The notes: a model not told the origin generated them from the sequence alone. Counted from the first letter of the stretch, positions 32,715 through 44,594 are shown. The stretch: 64,000 nucleotides of DNA from Acanthosepion lycidas (GCA_963932145.1 OZ010613.1:38226976-38290975); one strand, 5' to 3'. Numbers and translations: made by a program.

Positions 32715-33700
32715 CAATATTGCATTTTAAAAAAAATTACCAATAAATTACAATTATTTTTTTTTCAATTTCGTTCACACTGCTTCGCAAATAATTTCTT
32801 ATTTTCAATTCTGACAACATTGCGGGACTGAATTTATACTTATTTGTCAGCATGGAATATGAGGAAAAATATCGCATATTTCTTGTATTACTCTTGCTTG
32901 TAAAAATGATTTATTATCTGCTCTTAAATATTATTGCAATTATTATTATATCTAAATTTTTGTATATTCCATAACGCTTTTCTTCGGGTTGATTTGTTTT
33001 ACGGAAACAAACAGTTAAAGGGGGAAAACTCGTGCTCAATATGGCCACGAACTTTATATATTCAACGTTTCTTTCACCCACAATTTTGTGATAATTGATT
33101 TTACTGCACGAGCAACCTTAATTTATGAGAACCCATAATATAATAATTTTTAATCCTGACCTGAACACTAAAATTGCCACATAAAATGCAACAAAAATAA
33201 TTTATGAGATCAGAAAAAAAAATATTTGTTTTACATTTTTATGTTGATGCTTATGTTGTGATAGATAAACTTTGCTTCCTTTTCCCCCAATTCGGATGCT
33301 CTGTAATGGGATGATCACGTGATACTAAACGGCCAATCGACGGAGATACATCTGCACAGAGTCCTGTGGAAAGCAACTGTGGTTGTTTTAGTGGCGTAGG
33401 GCTTCGGAGTTAGAATGAACAGTTGATTTACCCACGCCAAGAAGATTAATGGAGGTTGATAATGACGAGGAAATACATGGGTAATTTTAACAAAACAAGA
33501 TAAAGAATTTATTTACGAATTTAATCGCTTGAAGTTTTGACAGTAGCTCGTTTCAGGAAAATAAATCAGAATACTTAAAGTCCGTAGTTTTAACGTATTA
33601 TTGTCATGAACAGGACATATTCATACGACAGATTAAATGACACAAAATAATATTAAAAATTTTTAAAACAAGGGTAAATAGTTCGTTGTTCACGGAAGGG
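32715..33700. other. No feature recognised
   Basis: About 1 kb of AT-rich intron without frames or repeats I could identify. Confidence 0.4.
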
Positions 33701-33705
33701 ATGTA

Positions 33706-34833
33706 CAGTGCCGTGCAAAAGTAAGTGAACCCTTAAGATGATATTTAAAATAATTCTCTATTTTTTCCAGATAATCAACAAATCTTAATGAAACTACATA
33801 TTAATTAACAACCACTTTCAAAGATTTTTCTAAAACTGGAATAAAAATATTAATTAAAAATTAAGATGTGCAAAAGTAAGTAAACCATTACATTTAATAT
33901 TTGGTGACTCCTACTTTTTCAGCTTACAATGTCAACCAGTCTTTTACCATAATTTTAAGAAGTTTCTCGCAGTAGTGGAAGCCGATTTTTGACCATTCTT
34001 CTTGGCAAAATTCCTACAATCGCTCAATTTTACCTGGGTTTCTTGCATGCACTTCTTTCACTTAAATCACAGATTTTCAATTGTGTTTAAATCAGGACTT
34101 TGACTAGGACGTTCTAAAACTTGAAATTTTTTTTTTACAAACTCATTCTTTTGTGGATTTGCTTTGATGCTTCAAATCATTGACCTGTTGGAAGTTCCAA
34201 ACCCGACCTAAACGCAACTTTTGAACTTAGGACAAGACACTTTCATTTAAAATTGCTTGGTATCTTGCAGAGTCCATTGTGCCGTCAACGCGTACTATTT
34301 TGCCTGTTCCAGGTGCAGTAAAGCTCTCTTAAAACATAATGCTGTCACCGCCATGTTTAATGATTGATATCAAATTCTTCTCTTCAAAAGCCGTATAAGG
34401 TGGTCAGTAGATATACTAGCTATTGTTCCTTCCGAAAAGCTCTACTTTGGTCTCATCTGACCAAAAAACTTTTTACCAGCATATTTGTAGCGCATTAACA
34501 AAAGCTTCGGCATAGTTGAGGCGAGCATGTTTATGCTATTTCGTAAACAATGGCATTTTCTACGTATTCTGCCATGAAGATTGGCACAGTTCATATTTAG
34601 TCGCAATGTAGATGTATGCAGACTGATTCTGACACTGGCCAATGAGCATTGGAGTACTTCAAATGTCATGGCAATATTTGCCTGGGATTGCCGAACTAGA
34701 TGCCTATTTTCTCTTGCTGTTATTTTTCGCGGATGATTACTTCTTGATTGTGATACCGTCATACCAAAGGCCTTCCATTTATAAATAATTTGTTGCACGG
34801 TGGATAAATGCACTCCAAATCGTTTTAATAATT
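33706..34833 (-). mobile_element. Tc1-type DNA transposon, truncated by a SINE
   Basis: TA then CAGTGCCGTGCAAAAGTAAG at the left end, with a second TGCAAAAGTAAGTAAACC about 150 bp inside, an IR/DR-type terminus. The minus strand encodes transposase: IIYKWKAFGMTVSQSRSN, HPRKITARENRHLV, ASVRISLHTSTLRLNMN, YKYAGKKFFGQM, then near 34090 a decayed SPDLN.IENL catalytic block. The frame changes after about 34442. The other end is missing where the SINE at 34834 begins. Confidence 0.88.
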
Positions 34834-35275
34834 TTTTTTATATCTGTCTATATTTCTGAGATGAGGTATTATGTACATTATTTACATTATTCGGACTATT
34901 ATCCTCATCTTTGTCGCCATATTTATTACAACGTTTCGGCCGTTGTACGCTCCGGCCTTCTTCAGGTGGTTTGAATGTCGAACTGAACCCTTTATTTCGC
35001 TCACTGGGGTAGACTGTTCTAGTTCCACGTGCCATGTTTAATGGATGTCAGTTATCAATTATCTCCTGTTAATTCCCCTATCCAAGTTCTCCACTGCCTT
35101 AACCGGATATTGAACTGACACTGTTTGGGTCCTATCACTGGATCTAACTAATGTCTTTATCCACTGTGCCATGTGTCCTTGAGACAGTGGAGAACGTTCA
35201 GAGGGAAATTAACAGGAGATAACTGATAACTGACATCCATTAAACATGGCACATTGAACTAGAACAGTCTACCTA
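34834..35275. mobile_element. SINE family A, minus body joined head to head with plus fragment
   Basis: 34834-35185 is a family-A copy on the minus strand from ATCTGTCTATATTTCTGAGA to the A box (CCACTGTGCCATGTGTCC). It is followed at once by a plus-strand middle part (GACAGTGGAGAACGTTCAGA to GAACTAGAACAGTCTACC). The inverted layout parallels 40606-41341 and 62584-63386. Confidence 0.85.
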
Positions 35276-35289
35276 CTTTTTAAGCTTCA

Positions 35290-35620
35290 GGGAGTTCTTT
35301 TGATCTTTGCATATAGCACATAAGCACACAACATACACACATAATGACCAAATAATTTATCAGACCACACAAAACTCACACGCAGACACATATACACACA
35401 ATTATCTATGGAGAACGAATATATATACACATACTGGCAAAAACAAACACAATAGACTGCCCACAAGCACACAGACAAGCACAACATAGAACGTGTGTGC
35501 ATATATATTTATATATCCTTATAATAAAACAGGATATATATGTATGGAGGAGGAATATACATAGACATATTAGCAAAAACACACACTCACACACAATACA
35601 CAAAAATGGAGATAGGTCTA
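35290..35620. repeat. CA-rich degenerate microsatellite
   Basis: Irregular CACACA runs such as CACACAATAATGACC-like stretches, and TATATGTATGGAGGAGG near 35540. Open frames on both strands reflect this. Confidence 0.7.
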
Positions 35621-35814
35621 AGAAGATACGGGGGTCATAAAAAGATAAAAACCAAGACCTCCTACCTTCGCCCTTTCTTTGACAAATCCTAAAGCAGAAG
35701 AATAATTTCGCCAAGTCCAAGAAAAAATTTGGGTTACACACAAAAGACAATGGTTAAACATCGGAAAACACAAGGAAAATTAATTCCTTTTATCATATGT
35801 GGAAATAACCACCC

Positions 35815-35857
35815 TTTGCCTGATGAAGGCAGCGATACCGGAAACACGTGTAGCAAA
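35815..35857 (+). ncRNA. Hammerhead-like motif 3 (weak stem II)
   Basis: Plus strand: stem I TTTGC with GCAAA (5 bp), core CTGATGA, short stem II (GG with CC, 8-nt loop), core GAAA, stem III AC with GT, cleavage base A at 35852 before GCAAA. All core bases are present but stem II is only two pairs, so activity is doubtful. It is antisense to FTCD. A TA array lies 170 bp downstream. Confidence 0.5.
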
Positions 35858-36009
35858 AATATGGAAAATAAAGTATATATTTTTAAAAAATCTATATTAT
35901 AAGCAAAAACGTTTGCGGTTTGTCTCTTCTCTTTAAAATATTCACTTTTCTCTCGTTGAACAACTATAAACTCTCCCTGATATAAATTATTCAATGACAC
36001 ATTCTCTCT

Positions 36010-36028
36010 TTCTCTCTCTCTCCATATA

Positions 36029-36080
<52 letters not shown>
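36010..36080. repeat. (TC)n and (TA)n microsatellites
   Basis: A short CTCTCT run then TA dinucleotides to 36080. Confidence 0.95.
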
Positions 36081-36081
<1 letters not shown>

Positions 36082-36408
36082 AGACATATTTCATTGAATA
36101 ATTTAGACAAGTTTTGTCTACTTATTTTCATTTGGATTCTTTCCTATTCACGGACAATCTTTTTGGTGCCATTATTAAAGGAAGAGAGAAAATCGGAGTG
36201 TTGATACATATTATTTTATTACGAGTACTCTTGATGTAGCGCAATGTCATCGGGGTGTTGTTTATTTCGAGACAAATGTTCATCATTTTCGAAGAGAGAA
36301 TTGCTGTGTTCATCAGAAAGTTTAATTTTTTACTTGTTAAATGAAGAACGCTGAGTGAGTACGTGATCGCTTGACACCGCGTCAGGGGAGGTAACTAAGT
36401 ATGGCAGT

Positions 36409-36519
36409 ATCCTAAAGTGGCAGGAATATCCTACCTAGGTTTCACCTAAACGGATGCCAGCTTACCCTGAAGCTCCGTTTAGGTGCAACCTAGGTAGTTT
36501 GTTCCTGGCTTTTTAGGAT
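36409..36519. mobile_element. 111-bp foldback element
   Basis: Arms of about 46 bp (ATCCTAAAGTGGCAGGAAT, CCTACCTAGGTTTCACCTAA on the left and complements on the right) around a 19-nt loop. No second copy was seen in the window. Confidence 0.85.
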
Positions 36520-36529
36520 TTATTTCATT

Positions 36530-37450
36530 TATCCCAGCTCTACTTAGCACTTAAAATTTATTACTCGCTTTGTTTTTTTTCTTTGGACTAAAAACGTAAG
36601 GCACTGGACGATTTATTTCGCCCTGTTCGAATGTTTCTAGTTCTTTCTTTTTTGCCAATTTTTCCTCGGGTACCAATTTGTTTTGATAGACTTGTAATGA
36701 TCATCATCACACACATACATACATACTTACGCAAATTCAAATTATACAACAACAAGCATTCATTGGATAATAAATCAACACAACTTTGTAATAGACCATT
36801 TACAGATCGCAGCAATGCGACAATTTTATAATCGCTATATTTTCATGTAGTCGATTTTGTGCACTTTTGGGAGAATCAGATCCCAAGAGCCTTCTCGGGT
36901 TAGTAAATATTTACAGGAAATATCAGCTTCTAATTGATCAATAAACACAAAAGTGGGCGTTTCAATCCACCCACGCACAATATATTTTTCCAGTGCGTGA
37001 CTAAGTCAAGTTTGCCGCCGAGTTCTTTTGATCCTTTCACGTGATTACATTATTTATACATAGCAAACACGAGTTTGCCTTTTTCTCTTTTTTCTCTCTT
37101 CTTGCTGCAAAATGTAGTCCCAGAGAATTATCGTCTCGACCATGCAGTCAGATGTTAAATAATATTTCACGCATTCACGTACGTACGAACTCTTACGAAC
37201 TTTTCCAACCTACATTACAAACATACGGAACATTTGCAAACATGCAACAAGAACCTTATTCTTCTAAAACTACAGTTTAATAATTAATCCAACTTCGTGA
37301 GCTCCGGTAAAAATATTTCCAGTCTAAGAGACATAACTCCAACTGTTCTTTAACTTCTACGCATGTGTATTAACACACGAATAAATACAATGTTATGTTT
37401 GTTTTAAAACCTTTTGTTTTTGTTACTTCTTTTTGTATTTCATGCTTTGT
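36530..37450. other. No feature recognised
   Basis: Intronic sequence with small open frames only. Confidence 0.4.
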
Positions 37451-37454
37451 GGTA

Positions 37455-37629
37455 CAGTGTAACCCGGATATAAGAGAGTTGTCGGGATCGGAGAAGAAGT
37501 CTCTTATATCCGGGTTTAGTCTATTTTATATACAATACATTAACCCAGGCTCTAATTTGGGACCAGAGAAAATCTCCCTTATATCCGGGTTTCTCTTATA
37601 TCCGGGTCTCTTATATCCGGATTACACTG
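37455..37629. mobile_element. pogo-like MITE (copy 1)
   Basis: TA, then CAGTGTAACCCGGATATAAG, and CTTATATCCGGATTACACTG then TA. Inside, the 16-bp motif ACCCGGATATAAGAGA recurs several times in both directions. The CAGT ends and TA target fit the pogo branch of Tc1/mariner. Confidence 0.85.
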
Positions 37630-37764
37630 TATTTTACGTTTAATATAAATTGTGTGCGCATGTTATTCACGCAGCCGTAAACAAATATCCACCATGGTCT
37701 TTCCTCTTAACATGTCTCTACAGACTGTTGTGCTATCCGAGTTTTTTCCAACCGAATATTACTA

Positions 37765-37843
37765 TTAGGTTGGTGCAAAAATAATATCGTTTTTTGACGT
37801 ATTTTTTAACGTCAAAAAACGATATTATTTTTGGACCACCTAA
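37765..37843. mobile_element. Mariner-type palindromic MITE, short form (copy 5)
   Basis: 79 bp with TA targets; short-form arms as in copy 2. A (GA)n run follows. Confidence 0.92.
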
Positions 37844-37847
37844 TAAT

Positions 37848-37878
<31 letters not shown>

Positions 37879-38359
37879 CCAACCAAGAAATTTTTCCAGA
37901 AAAATATTCTAATGTTCTGTTAGTTGTTCAATTTTTATAAGTGGTTCGTGTTTTTAGTAATTTTCAGACATCCCTTTTTATGTCTTTCAATGATAGCTGT
38001 ATTGTGTTGCCATTTGTATGTCTCGGCGTGGAAATTAAATAAATAGCAAACTTATTAAAGGGAGATAATTATCGATGACTGTTGCATTTATTTCACCAAT
38101 ATAAATTCTGTTTTTTTTTTCTTTTGTCTTCTCCCAATTCTTTAAAAATTACCCGCTAATTAATCAAATTTAATATTATCTCCTCGGAATTTTCGATTAT
38201 TGTAATGAAAAGAAGAAAATAAGAATAGGTAACAGAAATGGCTGGAAACAAAATTAAAAATTAGTTGGAATTTTGTGACTGGGAAAGTAAAAAAGAAACA
38301 CAATACAATAAGGACTTGATAAAAATATTGGAAGATTTCTTTCTCTCATTCTCTCTCTC

Positions 38360-38361
<2 letters not shown>

Positions 38362-38425
<64 letters not shown>

Positions 38426-38470
38426 CTATTTAGCTTTTTCGCTCCTCTCTCTCTCTCTCTCTCTCTCTCT
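38362..38470. repeat. (TA)n and (TC)n microsatellites
   Basis: TA 38362-38422, CT 38443-38470. Confidence 0.95.
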
Positions 38471-38665
38471 TGTAGTGGACCGTGGCTGTGATGTTGTTGA
38501 TAGAAGTAGAAGAACACATGTGGGGTTAAGATTTTTCTGCTAGCCGGTCCAACTACATGAGAAAGTTGGACTTTAAGTCCAAAGAAGGCAAAGAAAAGCA
38601 AACACAAGACCGATAAATATATGTATACAAATATATATATTAATAACAAGTTACATGGACAGTTA

Positions 38666-38766
38666 TTAGGTTGGAGCAAAAATAATGACGTAATAATGTC
38701 GTTTTTTACGTATTTTTTAACGTCAAAAAACAACATTATTACGTCATTATTTTTGCACCAACCAAA
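38666..38766. mobile_element. Mariner-type palindromic MITE, long form (copy 6)
   Basis: 101 bp with TA targets; one terminus reads CCAAA in place of CCTAA. Confidence 0.92.
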
Positions 38767-39028
38767 TACAATGGACACAGTGTGTGTGAATATTATATGT
38801 GTGTGTGTGTGTGTGGTGAGCGTTCGTACGTACGTGTATTGTGCTTAGCGTGTTCCCAGCATTTGGGAAACGCTATCTCTGTGAGCGTTCCCATCTGAGA
38901 GGTGATAAGTCTGAAAAGGCTAAGGAAAAAGAGAGGAAGAGGCGAAGGGTCGGCGACTATTTATAGCCAGGGAAGAGAGACCCCTGGTGAAAGGGTTAAC
39001 GAACTAAAGGACGAGTTAACTCCGACAC

Positions 39029-39031
<3 letters not shown>

Positions 39032-39106
<75 letters not shown>
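39032..39106. repeat. (TC)n-(TA)n microsatellite
   Basis: CT repeats to about 39062, then TA. Confidence 0.95.
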
Positions 39107-39112
<6 letters not shown>

Positions 39113-39333
39113 AAGAACAGTAAGATATATAATCCGGTGTTCTTATAGGTATTTTTTATTTTTACAAAATAGTGCTCAATGTAAATTTACAGAGCATTAA
39201 TATTATAAATTAATTGATTTAAAATATGTTTTTTTCGCTACACATTTCTAACCATGTTTCAAGAATGGAAGCTGAAAGCTTCGAATTTAATTTTGTAATT
39301 AAATTAAAGACATTAGTTCCATTTCATCCTCAA

Positions 39334-39337
<4 letters not shown>

Positions 39338-39411
<74 letters not shown>

Positions 39412-39556
39412 ATATACGAGTTGAACTCTGTCAAAGGTTAAATTTTCATTATTAAACGGTCTCAAAATCCCATACCGGTAGACGCCAATTTGTCTGATGC
39501 AACTCAATCAATTAGTATTCACTAATAACGATTATATTAAAAAGAAATATCTCTCG

Positions 39557-39608
<52 letters not shown>
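39338..39608. repeat. (TA)n and (TG)n microsatellites
   Basis: TA 39338-39400 and TG 39561-39608, separated by unique sequence. Confidence 0.95.
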
Positions 39609-39610
<2 letters not shown>

Positions 39611-39999
39611 ATGTGTGTGAGGGAGTGGTCATATGATGTAACGTTAGAATATTTTTGATGCCTTCTTGTTCAAGCCAATAACTTTTAAATTCCCCTGGTG
39701 TAAACACTCACACACACACACAAATGTAAATGCTCTGATGAGGTTCACTTTCTATGTTTACTTCAATAAATTTTTATGAAGTCAGGGGTCGATTTGACAC
39801 TGTATATTATGAATAGGATCATGAACAGGACAAATGATTAAAAAAAAATCGATTTTGATAAATGTCATTGCTTGAGAACCGTTTATCTACAAAAATTGTT
39901 TTAAAAAAATGATTCTCTTTTTTTGCGAGCGGACCAGTCAATTTAAGTAATACGTATTTATTTGTTCATTTTGGTAACAATAATAAGCTTAATCACTAA

Positions 40000-40275
40000 T
40001 GGATAGCGGCTTGGATTGAAAAATCGGAGAGCCGAGTTCGAATTCCATTACATTCACTTACGTTCTAATACCCTTGGGAAAGGTATGAATCCTCCTCTTC
40101 TCCCACCCCACCAGCTATCGGTAAATAGCAGGAGAGACCGGGGTTCTATAGCCTTGGATGCAACTGGTCCACCGCTGAAAGAAATGGCAACCTACAGCAG
40201 AAAAAAATCTGCTTCATCAGTCATGTATTGAAAGATACATGATCGCCTAAGCGTGTATCACGCATGGCATATAAC
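40000..40275 (+). mobile_element. SINE family B, near-complete copy
   Basis: It runs from GATAGCGGCTTGGATTG through CCGAGTTCGAATTCC (B box), CCCTTGGGAAAGGTATGAAT, ATCGGTAAATAGCAGG and GTGTATCACGCATGGCA. It aligns over its whole length with 51990-52290. Confidence 0.8.
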
Positions 40276-40375
40276 TGACTGTACTATCAAGATGATATTA
40301 GGCGTAAAGGGTTGTTTATAGTCATCAATGCAATAAAGTGTTTTTTTTTTCTTCAGGAGTGTAAAAAAGTTATTA

Positions 40376-41410
40376 TTTTTTTTAAATCGATTTCATCCTA
40401 AGCAATGTAATAAAGACAAAATGGTGATTACTGTGTGTGGAAGATTTGAAACATTAGCAAGGAGAGAGAAGAATAGAAGAGTAATCAGGAAGACAGTAGA
40501 TAGTGATTGACATTACATTTGACTTTTTGAAGATTAAAGTTGCCTGGAAAGCACGGAGCCGGGAGAGAGTTACACAAGCGAAAAGTACTGGAAAAGAAAC
40601 TGTTACATTATTTACATTAATCAGACTATTGTCCTCATCTTTGTCGTCATATTTATTACAACGTTTCGGCCGCTGTACGCTCCAGCCTTCTTCAGGTGGT
40701 TGGAATGTCGAACTGAACCCTTTATTTCGCTCACTGGGGTAGACTATTCTAGTTCCACATGCCATGTTTAATAGATATCAGTTATCTCCTTTTAATTTAG
40801 CCTCCACTGCCTTAACCAGGTATTGAACTCACACTCTTTGGGTTCTGTCACTGGATCTAACCAACGCCTTTATCCACTGTGCCAAGTGTCCTTAAGTGCA
40901 TGAATTTCTGAGTATTATAAACCTAATGTCGTCAGCAACCATTTTTACCAGGGCTCATATTGCAATTTTTGCTGTTATCATTCCATGTTTTTACCAGACA
41001 TCATATTGCAACTTTGTTGTTGTTATAGTTTTTCTCTGGCACTCCTTATTACTGGTTCCCATATTGTATTTATTTCTGTGCTTGGTCGGCTCAGGCAGTG
41101 GAGAACTTTCAGAGGGTAAATAAACAGGAGACATCCATTAAACATGGCACGTGGAACTAGAACAGTCTATCCCAGTGAGCGAATTAAAGTGTCCAGTTCG
41201 ACATTCCAACCACTTGAAGAAGGCCGGAGCGTACAACGGCCGAAACGTTGTAATAAATATGGCAACAAAGACGGGGACAATAGTCCGAATAATGTAAATA
41301 ATGTACATAATACCTCATCTCAGAAATATAGACAGATATTGAAGAAACTGTTAGCATAAAACTTACGGTTACATCTGGCCAACTCGATTGTAAATTAATG
41401 AGACTTCTTC
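40376..41410 (-). mobile_element. LINE family 1 tail, split by a SINE insertion
   Basis: The 3' tail and C-terminal part (40376-40605) continues at 41354-41410 after the SINE unit. The unsplit copy of the same sequence is at 44221-44310. Confidence 0.85.
40606..41341. mobile_element. SINE family A inverted double unit, 12-bp target duplication
   Basis: AAGAAACTGTTA occurs at 40594-40605 and 41342-41353. Inside: a minus-strand family-A body with tRNA head (to about 40890), about 200 bp of unrelated sequence, then a plus-strand family-A body from GGCAGTGGAGAACTTTCAGA to AAATATAGACAGATA. One insertion event is supported by the empty site at 44245. Confidence 0.88.
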
Positions 41411-41660
41411 GCCAGTCTAGTCAGTCAGTTAAGTGCCATGCGCGATGCACACTTGCGCGATCATGTCTCTTTTGATTCATGACGGACGAGGTAGAAGATT
41501 TTCTTTCCCGCGGTAGGTTGACGTTTCTTTCTGCGGTAGACTGGTTGCCAAACAAGGCTACAGGACCCAGTCTTTCTTGCTATTCAACCCATAGATAGGA
41601 AGAGAATAGATAGATTTATACCTTCCCCAAGGGTATTTGCGTGTAAAATTCATAAAGTCT
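41405..41660 (-). mobile_element. SINE family B
   Basis: The minus strand reads CCCTTGGGGAAGGTATAAAT, then the tail to AAAAGAGACATGATCGCGC. It lies between LINE parts, as does its twin at 44310-44568. Confidence 0.7.
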
Positions 41661-42243
41661 AGGTACCATAGCAAAGTGCTCATACTTGAAAGTATTTATA
41701 GAAAAAGCACAGAAAAGAAATATTACAGCGCTGGGAAAGTGACAAAAACCAAGATACCAGGTCAGGACTAATAATATTGCTGATTTTTTCTTTGAATTTT
41801 ATCAAGAATATCTAAACATATAGCAGGAATACCGAACTATAAGTGGTATCAATATTCTAATCATGGCTGAATGGTAGACTTATAGATATAGAAGAAAGAT
41901 TCTGAAGAGAAAATTGTCTAGCACGAAATGGTGAAGAAACTTTCTTAGGGGCTGATATTTAATATAGTTTTTTCCACTTCATATCAAATGTTAGCCCGAG
42001 AAGGCGTAACGTGTAGCTCTCCTGGATGTTAGCATCAGCCATGCTGGCAGAAAGGAGTCTCTCAGATTATTAATAAAGAGGAGTTTTCTTTTGGAGGTGT
42101 TAAAATTAACAAGCCATTCTTTGCCCCAGTTAACAACAGATCGAACTGATCAGAATTTTTACAGAAAACGGAAGAAGACAAAACTGCAACCTGGACCGTG
42201 AATATGATTTTCTTTCAACTTGATTTATTGGAAAAGAAGATTT
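41661..42243 (-). mobile_element. LINE family 1 ORF2 segment, tandem unit 1
   Basis: It begins (plus strand) at AGGTACCATAGCAAAG and ends at GGAAAAGAAGATTT. The minus strand is decayed ORF2 with a readable NLLFSSESIFYIYKS-like stretch. The next unit repeats the same segment. Confidence 0.8.
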
Positions 42244-42866
42244 AGGTACCATAGTGAAAAGTTCATCCAAACAATTGCTATGAAAGTATTTATAAAAAAG
42301 GCACAAGAAAACAACTTTATGGCAGTAGGACAGTGACTGAAGCCGAGACGCAAAGTCAGGACCAATAATATTGCTGATTCTTCTTTGGATCTTACCAAGG
42401 AGTTCAAGGTAAATAGCAGGGGCACCGGACCATATGTGGCATCAATATTCTAATCATGGGTAAATGATAGACTTATAGATATGTAAGATAGATTCTGAAG
42501 AGAAAATTGTCTAGCACGACACAGTGAAGCAACTGACCCAGCAATGGATTCAATATAGTTTTTCAACTTCATATCAACCGAGATTAGCCCGAGAAAGCGC
42601 AGCGAGTAGCTCTATTGGATGTTAGCATCAGCCATGCTGGCAGAAAGGAGTCTCTCAGATTATTAATAAAGAGCAGTTTTCTTTTGGAGGTGTTAAAATT
42701 AACAAGCCCGAGTTAACAACAGACTGAAGGTTGTTTAAGACATCAGCTACTAATTTGACCTTATCGAACTGATCAGACTTTTTTACAGAAAATGCAAGAA
42801 GACAAGACTGCTATCAGGACCGTGAATATGATTTTCTTTCGACTGGATTTATTGGAAAAGAAGATA
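42244..42866 (-). mobile_element. LINE family 1 ORF2 segment, tandem unit 2
   Basis: It starts again at AGGTACCATAGTGAAAAG and ends at GGAAAAGAAGATAT. It is about 40 bp longer than unit 1, carrying GACATCAGCTACTAATTTG that unit 1 lacks. Confidence 0.8.
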
Positions 42867-42869
42867 TTT

Positions 42870-43670
42870 GTTTTTCGTTTTCCTCCCCGCTTTTAAGTTT
42901 CCCAACGGCTTTAGGGCTAAGATTTAATTATATAAAAGAGCTTATGGTGATCACTTACATGTGCCACACCTCCGCTTTCTTTAATGTCGTTGGTTCATAA
43001 ATATATGATACTTATTATGTGACAATTTAACCATCGCAAGTAATTCGATTTTTTCTCTAAAATCACGGATTGGTCCATTTCCTGACCAATCGCGTATCTT
43101 AGTATCTTTTCTATATTTTTAGCGCCAAGCTCTCTGGAGCGTATCCGTAGCTATATAAATCCTCTCGCTATTAGCCAACAGCCAGTAGCAGTTCAATTCT
43201 TGGAAAATAAGGCACGGTGCTATATTGACATTTTAATTCTTAATTATTACTCATTCGAGTAATCATACTAATTCTTATTGATATCACTCATGAACATTAC
43301 ATCTTTCTACACTGATAAAACACTGTGGAATTATTCTTTATTTAGCTAAGGTCTTAATTGAACTTTGTAGTTAAATTACATTCAATTTTGTACTCAACAT
43401 TTATTAGCTAAACTTACCCTTTTTATTACGGAAAAAGGGAAGTAACTTTCTTTATACTATTGTTGATTTTTGTATATCATTGTTAATACAATATTTTATT
43501 AATGTTCACTGAGCTTGATTATTTTTCTCTCGTGTTTATTGTGCATTATTCATGTGGGGTGTTGTTTTACGAGAACACAGCTTTCCCTCTTGATTATATT
43601 CACGGTGACCCTAGCCAACAATACTTACAGCACCACTACAAGCTCTAAGATCAAATATATCAGTTGTGTT
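42870..43670. other. No feature recognised before the FTCD exon
   Basis: Intronic. A TATATAAAT box lies near 43154 on the plus strand, but nothing downstream supports a promoter. Confidence 0.4.
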
Positions 43671-43677
43671 TTCTTAC

Positions 43678-43806
43678 CTGGAACTTGAAGTTCTTCTGCC
43701 AGCTTTTGTCCAACGGTTTCTGCACATTTAATACAGTCGTCCATGGTGGCGTTTCTCACTGGTATGAATGGGCACACGTCCATTGCACCCAGCCTGGGAT
43801 GCTCAC
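43678..43806 (-). CDS. FTCD: FTCD exon, formimidoyltransferase active-site exon
   Basis: The exon completes the split Gly codon and reads [19 protein letters not shown], then [16 protein letters not shown]. The His of the EHPR motif corresponds to His82 of the mammalian enzyme, known as the transferase catalytic residue. Borders are a pyrimidine-rich acceptor ending TTTTTCAG at 43807-43808 and a donor GTAAGA at 43677. It enters and leaves in phase 1. The intron upstream in transcript order (43807-57837) is about 14 kb, the longest in the gene. Confidence 0.97.
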
Positions 43807-44022
43807 CTGAAAAATTCGGTTACGATTTTAGTCAATAAAAATTAAGGTGTCATCGATCGGGGAATCTGCTTTTTTTCAAAGATAGTAATTTGATTACGTC
43901 ACAGTAATTTAATAACTGTAAATAAAAAAAAACGACAGGAAATTGTGAAGATCCTTGATCGCAAACGTCCTGAATGGATACGGCATATAGAAAAAGAAGA
44001 GATAAAAATATAACAACAAATA

Positions 44023-44123
44023 TTAGGTTGGTGCAAAAATAATGACGTAATAACGTCGTTTTTTGACGTTTTTTTAACGTCAAAAAACGACGTTATTACG
44101 TCATTATTTTTGCACCAACCGAA
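44023..44123. mobile_element. Mariner-type palindromic MITE, long form (copy 7)
   Basis: 101 bp, TA targets, near-perfect hairpin; both arms have GACGTAATAACGTCG, so the change is mirrored. Confidence 0.93.
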
Positions 44124-44220
44124 TATAAATTAAAATTGCCTAGAAGCTAAATAAGACTTTGATAGATGGATCACGCCACGTCGTGACTCCCATAACCCAT
44201 TAAGGTCCTAGGAGTACAAC

Positions 44221-44568
44221 ACGTGCAAGCGAAAAGTACAGGAAAAGAAACTGTTAGCATAAAACTTACGGTTACATCTAGCCAACTCGACTGTAAATTG
44301 ATGAGTCTTCGTCGCCAGTCTAGTCAGTTAGTTAAGTGCCATATGCGATGCACACTTGGGCGATCACGTCTCTTTTGATTCATGACGGACTAGGTAGAAG
44401 ATTTTCTTTCCCGCGGTAGGTTGACGTTTCTTTCTGCGGTAGACTGGTTGCCAACCAAGGCTATAGGGTCCAGTCTGCCTTGCTATTCAACCCATAGATG
44501 AGAGGAGAATAGATGATTTTATAATTTTCTCAAGGCTATTTGCGTGTGATATTCATAAAGTCTAGGTA
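44221..44568 (-). mobile_element. LINE family 1 tail plus SINE family B, empty-site copy
   Basis: Collinear with 40570-41660 but without the 736-bp SINE-A unit: AGGAAAAGAAACTGTTAGCA is continuous here. It ends with AGGTACCATCGCAGCAG, where the tandem LINE unit begins in the other copy. Confidence 0.85.
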
Positions 44569-44594
44569 CCATCGCAGCAGTGGTTTATCTAGGG

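Noticed and set aside
43140-43210. TATA-box promoter or LTR near 43154
   Set aside because: A lone TATATAAAT in AT-rich DNA; no paired repeat or downstream gene.
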